Assembly (NCBI GenBank): GCA_963205245.1
Contig: CAUJIB010000049.1
Location: 1-33,074 of the forward strand
DNA length: 33,074 nucleotides
Source of the DNA: Pseudomonadota bacterium
GTDB lineage: Bacteria; Pseudomonadota; Alphaproteobacteria; Rickettsiales; SXRF01
Direction of reading: 5' to 3'
Part shown: positions 8,084 through 16,387 of the stretch, piece by piece
Layout of the letters: each line of letters starts with the position of its first letter
How positions within the stretch are numbered: position 1 is the first letter of the stretch
Notes under the pieces: generated by a model
What the model was told of the DNA's origin: nothing
The model's input: only the letters and a program-made list of their open reading frames with translations
Databases searched by the model: none
Made by a program: the position numbers and the translations under genes

Positions 8084-10149
8084 GCAGCCATAAAGTACAA
8101 CCTAAAACTATTAATATTACCAGATCTATAATTCAGGCATTTGTAAAATTGTCACCTGTGGTGCAATTACGAAATCCCGTAGTATTTGTTGTATATCTCG
8201 GGACTATTGTAGTTTCTGGGTTATATGTCGCGCAATTATCTGGTATGAAAGTTGGTAATGAACCAGCGTGGTTTACTTTATCAGTTGCGATATGGTTATG
8301 GATTACAGTTTTATTTTCCAATTTTGCCGAAAGTCTTGCTGAAGACAGGGGAAAGACGCAGGCGGAAAGCCTGAGAACATTGAGGAAAGAAGTAAATGCA
8401 AAAAAAATCCGCAATATAGACAAAAAGGAAGATTATGAAACAATTCCAGCATCGAGGCTGTGTAAGGATGATTTAGTTCTGATAGAAGCAGGAGACCCTA
8501 TTCCTAGCGACGGGCAAGTAGTTTATGGTATTGCTTCAGTGGATGAAAGTGCAATAACTGGAGAATCAGCCCCTGTTATCCGCGAATCAGGAGGTGATTC
8601 AGATGCAGTTACCGGCGGAACGCGTGTTCTTTCTGACTGGATAATAATAAGGATAACAGCCAATGCCGGAGAAAGTTTTATTGACCGGATGGTATCACTT
8701 GTAGAAGGTGCAAAGCGGCAAAAAACTCCTAATGAAATTTCCCTTTCTGTTTTTCTTGCCATGCTTACAGCTACATTTCTTATTACAATAATAACCCTTT
8801 TACCTTTTTCCATTTTCAGCGTTGAGCAAAACGGTACGGGACAGGTAGTTAGTTTAACTGTTTTGGTGGCGTTGCTTATCTGCCTTTCTCCAACAACTAT
8901 TGGCGGGCTTATTTCTACAATAAGTATCGCTGGGATGAATCGCCTGCTTAAAGCCAATGTTATTGTTTCATCAGGGCGTGCCGTAGAAGCAGCAGGAGAT
9001 ATAAACTGTATCCTACTTGATAAAACAGGAACAATTACCCATGGCAACCGCCAAGCAGAAGAGATTTTTCCTGCTGCTGGCATAAATATTGAAGAAGTAG
9101 CAAAATCTGCGCAATTATCTTCTTTTATGGATCAGACACCGGAAGGTAAAAGCATATTGTCACTGGTACGTTCAAAATATTATTTTCCAGATATTACCGT
9201 CGGTCCAGAGGGTAGTGAATTTATTGAATTTAGTGCTGAAACACGTTTAAGCGGTATAAAAATCGGTAACCGCCTTATCCTTAAAGGTGCATCTGATTCT
9301 ATAGAAAAACAATTACAGCTTACTGGTTCTAAAATCCCTGAAGATTTACGCCGCAAGATTGATGATATATCCCGTCTTGGCGGCACAGCTTTGGTGTTGA
9401 TGGATAACGGACGGGCATTAGGTGTTATTTACTTAAAAGATATAATTAAGACGGGAATAAAAGAACGTCTTGCCGACCTCCGCAAAATGGGTATCAGGAG
9501 CATAATGATTACTGGTGATAACCCTCTTACCGCCGCGGCTATTGCAGCTGAAGCAGGGGTTGATGATTATCTGGCACAAGCAACGCCTGAGCAAAAACTC
9601 AAGCTGATACGTAAAATGCAGACAAGTGGTGAGCTGGTCGCTATGGTTGGTGACGGTACGAACGATGCCCCTGCACTTGCCCAATCAGACGTAGCAGTAG
9701 TTATGAATAGCGGCACGCAAGCTGCTAAAGAAGCTGGAAACATGATAGATCTGGATTCTGATCCTACTAAAATTATTGAAATTGTAGAAATCGGCAAACA
9801 ACTACTCATGACACGCGGTTCAATGACAACCTTTTCTATAGCTAACGAAGTTGCCAAATATTTTACGCTGATTCCTGCTTCTTTTATCAGCACATATCCC
9901 GAATTAAATTATCTGAATATCATGCACTTGACTTCACCAATTTCTGCGATTTTATCAGCAATAATTTTTAATGCTCTGGTTATAATCGCCTTTATACCGC
10001 TAGCACTTAGAGGGGTTACCTACCGTCCTGTAAGTGCAGCGGCTCTTTTACGCCACAACTTGCTTATATATGGATTAGGAGGACTATTAGTGCCATTTAT
10101 TGGAATTAAGGTGATTGACATTATACTTACTATTATAGGGGCTGTATAA
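8080..10149 (+). CDS. kdpB: K+-transporting ATPase subunit KdpB (P-type ATPase)
   Basis: [11 protein letters not shown] phosphorylation site, [73 protein letters not shown] overlap with kdpA. Confidence 0.98.
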   Translation: MSSHKVQPKTINITRSIIQAFVKLSPVVQLRNPVVFVVYLGTIVVSGLYVAQLSGMKVGNEPAWFTLSVAIWLWITVLFSNFAESLAEDRGKTQAESLRTLRKEVNAKKIRNIDKKEDYETIPASRLCKDDLVLIEAGDPIPSDGQVVYGIASVDESAITGESAPVIRESGGDSDAVTGGTRVLSDWIIIRITANAGESFIDRMVSLVEGAKRQKTPNEISLSVFLAMLTATFLITIITLLPFSIFSVEQNGTGQVVSLTVLVALLICLSPTTIGGLISTISIAGMNRLLKANVIVSSGRAVEAAGDINCILLDKTGTITHGNRQAEEIFPAAGINIEEVAKSAQLSSFMDQTPEGKSILSLVRSKYYFPDITVGPEGSEFIEFSAETRLSGIKIGNRLILKGASDSIEKQLQLTGSKIPEDLRRKIDDISRLGGTALVLMDNGRALGVIYLKDIIKTGIKERLADLRKMGIRSIMITGDNPLTAAAIAAEAGVDDYLAQATPEQKLKLIRKMQTSGELVAMVGDGTNDAPALAQSDVAVVMNSGTQAAKEAGNMIDLDSDPTKIIEIVEIGKQLLMTRGSMTTFSIANEVAKYFTLIPASFISTYPELNYLNIMHLTSPISAILSAIIFNALVIIAFIPLALRGVTYRPVSAAALLRHNLLIYGLGGLLVPFIGIKVIDIILTIIGAV

Positions 10150-10150
10150 T

Positions 10151-10753
10151 ATGAACGGTAAAAATGATATTAAAAGCCTAATCGCCTCTGTCCGTACTGC
10201 ACTTAGCCTCCTTGTTGTGCTAACCATTCTCTTGGGTGTAGTTTATCCTTTAGTAGTGACTGTAATTGCAAAAATATTTTTTGCAGACGCGTCGTCAGGC
10301 AGCCTTATTAGCAGGGACGGGAAAATAATCGGTTCACACCTACTTGCCCAGAATTTTACTGATCCTAAATATTTTTGGGCTAGACCATCACAGAATAATT
10401 ATAATGCCATGGATTCCGCAGGAACTAATTTAAGCCCTGCAAACCCTAAACTATTGGAAGCGGTTTCTGCCCGCACTCAAACCTTGCAAAAAGCTGATCC
10501 TGATAATAAGGACAAAATACCTGTTGATTTGGTTACCGCCTCTAGCAGCGGTCTTGATCCGCATATAAGTGTTGCTGCTGCTAAGTATCAGTCTTCCAGA
10601 ATCGCCAATGCACGCAAAATAAAACTGGAAGAAGTTCAGGTGTTGATAGATGGTAACACAAATTGGCAAAGCCAGTTTTTTGGTGAACCATATGTAAATG
10701 TCCTAGAACTGAATCTGGCACTTGATGAATTAAAGAATGAAGAAAAAAATTAG
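10151..10753 (+). CDS. kdpC: K+-transporting ATPase subunit KdpC
   Basis: N-terminal TM with LLGVVYPLVVT; YFWARPS, SSSGLDPHIS motifs; 1 nt after kdpB. Confidence 0.97.
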   Translation: MNGKNDIKSLIASVRTALSLLVVLTILLGVVYPLVVTVIAKIFFADASSGSLISRDGKIIGSHLLAQNFTDPKYFWARPSQNNYNAMDSAGTNLSPANPKLLEAVSARTQTLQKADPDNKDKIPVDLVTASSSGLDPHISVAAAKYQSSRIANARKIKLEEVQVLIDGNTNWQSQFFGEPYVNVLELNLALDELKNEEKN

Positions 10754-10767
10754 GGAATGCTTCTTTA

Positions 10768-11340
10768 TTAACGGTCAAGTATTGCTGATTTGAAATGCTC
10801 GCCTATACCGATTCTTTTAGCATATTCCATTCTGTTATCTACGATATCAGCGTCTAAGTCCCTAAATATTTTTACTATTTTATCTTTATTCGTATCAGAA
10901 AAAATTGCGCGCACAGCAAATATCTCTTTAACATCTGAAGATATTGTATTTTTATCGCATAAATTATCAACATGGTTTTGTATAGTTACCCAATTTTCTT
11001 CTAGGTATTTTGCCATTTGCCTAAAAATCCCAGTATTATTAAACTGTTTTACCAACTGGTCTTTTTTATCCTGCTTGCTGATAAATGATTTTGAATAATA
11101 ATTATCACCACTAATCTCGGCAATCCGTGCGGCAAGATCTTTATGTTCTAAAAAAGGATTGATTTTTGACTCACCACCTATAGTTTTTATATCAGGTAGA
11201 ATTTCAAGGACTGATTTTATTGATTGCAGGTTTTCTATAATCTCCGGATTATCAATTAATAATTTTTTGCTCTTAAAAATTCTTGCAACTTCTTTAACTT
11301 TATTAATAGTATCTGAGATCGGGGTTTTGATCATTGTCAT
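10768..11340 (-). CDS. Hypothetical protein (190 aa), apparently third gene of the amidase–PBP1A operon
   Basis: Starts 11 nt after the PBP1A stop; AAGGA Shine-Dalgarno overlaps that stop region; no recognised family. Confidence 0.7.
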   Translation of the reverse strand: MTMIKTPISDTINKVKEVARIFKSKKLLIDNPEIIENLQSIKSVLEILPDIKTIGGESKINPFLEHKDLAARIAEISGDNYYSKSFISKQDKKDQLVKQFNNTGIFRQMAKYLEENWVTIQNHVDNLCDKNTISSDVKEIFAVRAIFSDTNKDKIVKIFRDLDADIVDNRMEYAKRIGIGEHFKSAILDR

Positions 11341-11351
11341 AATTTTTATCC

Positions 11352-13979
11352 TTAATATAAACCACCTGTGCCAACTAAAGGCCGAGACTCATCAGGCTCT
11401 TCCATATAGTTATCGTCTTCCGAAGAATGGATAAGCGGCGGTTGAGTTTCTGAATCAGGTGGATTTATCACTATACTTGCTTCTGGGTTAGAACCATTAA
11501 TATTATCTGTTTTTCTTTCATACGGTACAAAAACCGGTGCGCCAACTATAAATGCTTCCTCAATAATTTTAGCATCCGGAGGCTCTGTGCCATCAAGCGG
11601 TAATCCTGTATGTAGATCTATTTTTACAAGCTGGATACCCCTTGGCACGCGAAATGGTTTATTAGGTACATCTTTGAGCGCATCTTTCATAAAAGCGATG
11701 AAAGCTGGAAGTGCAACCGAACCGCCAGTTTCTTTTCTACCAAGTGTACGTGGTTTATCGTATCCTACAAAAACTCCAACCACCAGATCCGGTGTAAAGC
11801 CTACAAACCAAGTATCAAGGCTGTCATTGGTTGTACCAGTTTTTCCAGCTACTATTTTGCCTATTTCCTTAGAACGGGCTGCCGTCCCCCTTACTGCAAC
11901 TCCTTGCAGCATTGAAGTTATCTGATAGGCAATGCGCGGATCAGCAACCTGATCACGGTTATCTCTCAATTCCGGCGGAAGAGTCTTTTCATTTATCATA
12001 CCAGCATCTGCAACAAGGCAAGCACTGCAATCCCTATTATCACGACGATAAATAATTTTTCCATGCCGGTCATCAATACGCTCTATAAGTGATGGAACAT
12101 TTTTTTTGCCCCCGTTAGCAATCATCCCGTAAGCATTCACTAACCTTAGCAAGGTTGTTTCCATTGAACCTAAAACAATTGAAAAATGTTCTGGCGGGTC
12201 ATCATAAATACCGAAGCGTTTGCCGATTTCTAAAACTTTATCAAGCCCCATTGCCTGAGCAATCCGCACAGTCATAGTATTACGGGATTTTTCAAGACCT
12301 ACCCGCATGGTAGTAGGACCTAAATATTCATTATGATAATTAGAAGGTTTCCATGCTGACATGCCTCTGCCCTGCGACATTTCTACTGGAGCATCTAAAA
12401 ATACATCCGAAGGCTTAAAGCCATTTTCAAGTCCTGCCATATAAACAAACGGCTTGAATGATGAACCGGGCTGGCGTTTGGCTTGGGTGGCACGGTTAAA
12501 TTCTGTGCCACCGTAAGCATACCCACCCGACATAGCCAGCACCCGTCCGGTATGCGGATCAAGTACCACCATCGCCCCATTTATCTCCGGAACTTGCGCT
12601 AGGTTCCATATTTTTTTTATATCAACCATATCGGCTGATTTTTTATCAGTAGTTTTTTTACCGGTTACAGGTTTCCTAGGATTTACAATTTTTTCTTCAT
12701 CATCATTAAGTTCGGAAGCAATTATAACATCTCCAACTTTTAATATATCCGCTGGTCTTTTCACTTCCGCACCAAGCTTACCATCCGCTATAATACGGCG
12801 AGTCCATTTCATAAGAGAAAACGGGATATAACCTCGTTTATCATCCTCAAACATAATTTGAGCTTTGTTTTCATCCAATGAAAATACCACAGCTAATTTC
12901 TGGTTATCCAGCAAATGATAGGAATGTTCCTTGCTAAGGGTAGCAAGGTTGGATTTCCATTCTTTTTCACTATTTATATGTGCAATTGCACCGCGATAGC
13001 CACGCCTTTTATCATATTCTATCAAAGCTTTACGCAAAGCATTATCAGCTGTTTTCTGAATTTCAGGCTCAAGGGTGGTTTTTACCACTAAACCACCACC
13101 ATAAAGCACGTCTGAACCATACATATCCGCTAGGGAACGCCTCACTTCTTCGGCAAAAAAATCCGCCCGCGCTATTTCTGTCATATCCCTATTACGCAGG
13201 GTAATAGGTGTGTTTTTAGCTGTTTTTGCCTGCTCACCGGTAATATATCCATCTTCATTCATACGGTCTATCACCCAATCACGGCGTATCTTAGCTGCGT
13301 CATAATTTTTGCGCGGATTATATTGTGCCGGAGCTTTAGGTTCAGTGGCAAGCAATGCCACTTCTTCTACCGTAAGTTCATCAAGTGATTTATTAAAATA
13401 ATTTTGGGCAGCAGCAGCTACTCCATAAGAACCAAGTCCTAGATAAATTTCATTCAGGTATAATTCTAAAATTTTATCCTTGCTGTACACCTTGCTGATA
13501 CGCATCGCAAGAATTGCTTCTTTAATTTTTCTCTCAAATGATTTCTCATTAGTAAGCAGGAAATTCTTTACTACCTGCTGCGTGATTGTTGAACCGCCAA
13601 CCAGAGATTTTCCCTGTCCGTAATTTACCACATTATCACGCACAGCACGTGCAAGACCTGTAAAATCAATTCCGGTATGTTTGTAAAAATTTTTGTCTTC
13701 TGCAGCTAAAAAAGCATTTATAACTGATTTAGGGATTGCCGAAAGCGGTACGAATACCCGTTTTTCCGTGGCATATTCTGCCAATAACTTTCCATCAGCG
13801 GCATAAAGACGGGTAAGTGTAGCAGGGTCATATTTTTCCAATTGGCTATAATCGGGTAAATCCTTGGCGTAATAATTAAACATGAATACGCCAACCATTG
13901 CTCCAAGAACAGTGAGAGTAAAAGCAATAGAAAACAGCCAGCCTAAAAGCCCGATAACATTACTAGATATTTTATTCAT
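11352..13979 (-). CDS. mrcA: Penicillin-binding protein 1A (bifunctional glycosyltransferase/transpeptidase)
   Basis: GT51 motifs AAEDKNFYKHTGIDFTGLARA, GGSTITQQVVKNFLL, KEAILAMRISKVYSKDKILELYLNEIYLG; transpeptidase SSFK, SRN, GKTGTTND. Confidence 0.97.
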   Translation of the reverse strand: MNKISSNVIGLLGWLFSIAFTLTVLGAMVGVFMFNYYAKDLPDYSQLEKYDPATLTRLYAADGKLLAEYATEKRVFVPLSAIPKSVINAFLAAEDKNFYKHTGIDFTGLARAVRDNVVNYGQGKSLVGGSTITQQVVKNFLLTNEKSFERKIKEAILAMRISKVYSKDKILELYLNEIYLGLGSYGVAAAAQNYFNKSLDELTVEEVALLATEPKAPAQYNPRKNYDAAKIRRDWVIDRMNEDGYITGEQAKTAKNTPITLRNRDMTEIARADFFAEEVRRSLADMYGSDVLYGGGLVVKTTLEPEIQKTADNALRKALIEYDKRRGYRGAIAHINSEKEWKSNLATLSKEHSYHLLDNQKLAVVFSLDENKAQIMFEDDKRGYIPFSLMKWTRRIIADGKLGAEVKRPADILKVGDVIIASELNDDEEKIVNPRKPVTGKKTTDKKSADMVDIKKIWNLAQVPEINGAMVVLDPHTGRVLAMSGGYAYGGTEFNRATQAKRQPGSSFKPFVYMAGLENGFKPSDVFLDAPVEMSQGRGMSAWKPSNYHNEYLGPTTMRVGLEKSRNTMTVRIAQAMGLDKVLEIGKRFGIYDDPPEHFSIVLGSMETTLLRLVNAYGMIANGGKKNVPSLIERIDDRHGKIIYRRDNRDCSACLVADAGMINEKTLPPELRDNRDQVADPRIAYQITSMLQGVAVRGTAARSKEIGKIVAGKTGTTNDSLDTWFVGFTPDLVVGVFVGYDKPRTLGRKETGGSVALPAFIAFMKDALKDVPNKPFRVPRGIQLVKIDLHTGLPLDGTEPPDAKIIEEAFIVGAPVFVPYERKTDNINGSNPEASIVINPPDSETQPPLIHSSEDDNYMEEPDESRPLVGTGGLY

Positions 13980-15181
13980 AATGCTGCCGCACCCAATACT
14001 GTTTCTTTCCTGCGGAAATATGCCTCAATTCCTGCGATAATACCAGATGTTACTTTTTCACGATATGTTTTTGATTTAATTTCTTTCTCCTCCTGCGGAT
14101 GCGACAGGAATCCTATTTCAATTAATACTGATGGTATATCCGGTGCTTTAAGCACGGCAAAACCGGCGAATCTATGAGTATTCGGCAAAGTCCTTACCCT
14201 GTTATCCAGATTAGCCACCAGAAAATCTGCAAACATGGCTGAATTATTTTTAGTTTCACGTTGTGCAAGTGAAATTAAAATATCTGCAACTTCCGCCCGC
14301 TCGTCCGACAAATCCATTCCACCGATAATATCCGATTTATTTTCCCGCGCCGCCAATGCCTCCGCTTCTTTATCGGAAGCGTTTTCTGATACGGTATAAA
14401 CTGAAAGCCCTCTCGCCTCCTCTTCTTCTGCTGAATCAGCATGAAGGGAGATAAACAAGCTAGCCCCTGCTTTTCTGGCGATCTCCACCCTTTTTCTTAA
14501 CATTATAAACTCATCTTCCGAACGGGTAAGCTGTACACGGTATTTATTCAGTTTGAGAAGTTTAGTTTTAAGTGCCAGAGCATATCCCAACACCACATCT
14601 TTTTCCTGAGTACCACCATCACCAATCGCACCGGGATCAACCCCACCATGCCCTGCATCTATAATAATAAGTGGTGGCAAATTAGATTTATATTTTTTAG
14701 GTGACTTAAAGTTTTTTATATTTTTTTCGGATTTTTTTCCATTATTTTTGGAAATGGTTTTTATTTCTTTTTTTACCAGATTTTCATTAGAACTATTTGT
14801 AGTGCTGCCAATAATATCTATAACAAGTTTATTCCCCTCAAGCCTCTGGGAAGAAACTTTGATAGCCTGCTCTAAATCAAAAACAAACCGCGAAGTTTTA
14901 GGGTCAAACTGCCCAAACCTTACCGCTTTTATCAATTTTCCGCTATAATCGTCAGGAAGAGCAACCTTATATTTCCCCGCTACTGATGGTACATCAACCA
15001 CCAACCGTTCTGGATTGGGAACTGTAAAAATTTTTTTCTTTTCAACATTAGCCACAGAAATAATGATTATCTCTTTGCCGTTTTTCTGCTCAAAGCGTAC
15101 AATATCAGCCGCAGAAACAATGCCGCAGAAAAACAGGCTAGCAATAAACACATATAGAAAATATAAGTTTTTTTTCATCAA
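13976..15181 (-). CDS. amiC: N-acetylmuramoyl-L-alanine amidase (AMIN plus Amidase_3)
   Basis: LIIIDAGHGGVDPGAIGDGGTQEKDVVL, FISLHADSAEEEEARGLSVYT, VLIEIGFLSHPQEE; N-terminal signal peptide and AMIN-like region; 4-nt overlap with the PBP1A gene. Confidence 0.95.
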   Translation of the reverse strand: MMKKNLYFLYVFIASLFFCGIVSAADIVRFEQKNGKEIIIISVANVEKKKIFTVPNPERLVVDVPSVAGKYKVALPDDYSGKLIKAVRFGQFDPKTSRFVFDLEQAIKVSSQRLEGNKLVIDIIGSTTNSSNENLVKKEIKTISKNNGKKSEKNIKNFKSPKKYKSNLPPLIIIDAGHGGVDPGAIGDGGTQEKDVVLGYALALKTKLLKLNKYRVQLTRSEDEFIMLRKRVEIARKAGASLFISLHADSAEEEEARGLSVYTVSENASDKEAEALAARENKSDIIGGMDLSDERAEVADILISLAQRETKNNSAMFADFLVANLDNRVRTLPNTHRFAGFAVLKAPDIPSVLIEIGFLSHPQEEKEIKSKTYREKVTSGIIAGIEAYFRRKETVLGAAAL

Positions 15182-15327
15182 AAATAGTCACGGCAAAAGC
15201 TACGGGTTGCTTGAACTAAGCTCTTCTATGACAAATAACACGTCTTTTGAATAAGAAAATCATCTTTTTTATAGATATATTTATCTAGTCACTAAAATGT
15301 AACTACAATAAAATATGATTATCCAGC

Positions 15328-15819
15328 TTACTGACCACGACCTTGCCCAGCAGAAATAGCATGCACCACTTCAGGAGAAGCCGTCTGACTAGCCCCAGCG
15401 AAAGTATTATTATAAGCATTTTTTAGCTTATTCAGTACATCCTTCTGACCACCAGAAATTTCAAGAAAAATTTCTAAATCACCAGCATGCTCTAATGCTT
15501 TACTTTTCAAAACCGAATCTAAATGACCAGCGTTAACAGTATCAGCTAAAGCACCAGCAACAACAGAACGGAATCTGTTTCTTGCGTAACCTTTTAGACC
15601 TTCACCATTACCTTCTCTAAGCTCAATAAGAGAACCTAGACCCATCTCCTCTTTTGCTCCGCTCAAGGCAGCACTAAGGCCAGACAAAGCTCCATCCACA
15701 CCTGATTTATCATTTGCAGCTTGTTTTAATTTATCAGCAGCCATCCTGACCACTTCAACAATTCCATCTGTTTTTTCTTTATCCATTAAATTATTCTGTG
15801 GTAAATTTTGATCTGACAT
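15328..15819 (-). CDS. Hypothetical protein (163 aa)
   Basis: Complete ORF with GGGAGATAAACTT upstream of the start on the minus strand; no recognised family. Confidence 0.65.
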   Translation of the reverse strand: MSDQNLPQNNLMDKEKTDGIVEVVRMAADKLKQAANDKSGVDGALSGLSAALSGAKEEMGLGSLIELREGNGEGLKGYARNRFRSVVAGALADTVNAGHLDSVLKSKALEHAGDLEIFLEISGGQKDVLNKLKNAYNNTFAGASQTASPEVVHAISAGQGRGQ

Positions 15820-16271
15820 AAGTTTATCTCCCTAAATAATATATATTATCAATATATTAATGACTAAAATTATGAAGATTCTAAACTTTTTATTATAAAA
15901 ATCAAATAATTTATTACGCTAATTTTATTTTTGGACAAATATTTTATTTAACCACGTTAATGTTGCTGCAAAAACGCCATCCCAGTTATAAAAAAATTAT
16001 GCATTAATACATAAGTTCATTGTATATTTCCTTTTTAGAAGTTATAGTGATTATGTTGATTACCGATAGTTTTAATTTATTCGTTATTTAACAATGGAAT
16101 AAGGGTAGTTGTTATTTTCCCCGCCTGCTTCAAAGTCTGTAAGAAAGCTAGCGGATGTTATGAAAATAGCGGTTATCTTGCAGTTTTTTCTAATTTTATT
16201 TATATAAACCACGACCTTATGGTTCGGTATGTCAGTTATTTTTATTGATTTGTTATTTAGCATTTTTTCAC

Positions 16272-16295
16272 CACCACTCGCAAGGAGAGTGCGTG
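16272..16295 (+). promoter_or_regulatory. Hairpin in RNase E leader: CACCACTC-GCAAGGA-GAGTG(C)GTG
   Basis: 8-bp stem with a 1-nt bulge; purine-rich GCAAGGA loop. Confidence 0.4.
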
Positions 16296-16363
16296 CCCCT
16301 ATTTACGTGAATTACCGTTTGCCTAATTATATATCGCCAAAAACCTGATCTGCTGCACTATAG

Positions 16364-16384
16364 GGCGACCAAAAGGAGTTCGCC
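16364..16384 (+). promoter_or_regulatory. Hairpin presenting the RNase E Shine-Dalgarno in its loop
   Basis: GGCGA (16364-16368) pairs with TCGCC (16380-16384); loop CCAAAAGGAGT holds AAGGAG; ATG follows at 16388. Confidence 0.45.
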
Positions 16385-16387
16385 GCT

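Noticed and set aside
8523-9083. 186-aa minus-strand ORF inside kdpB
   Set aside because: Antisense to strongly conserved KdpB motifs; composition looks like a frame shadow.
16356-16368. CACTATAGGGCGA, identical to the 3' part of a T7 promoter as found in cloning vectors
   Set aside because: The upstream part (TGATCTGCTG) does not match TAATACGACT and the surrounding sequence is a continuous native rne leader; probably chance rather than vector contamination or a phage promoter.
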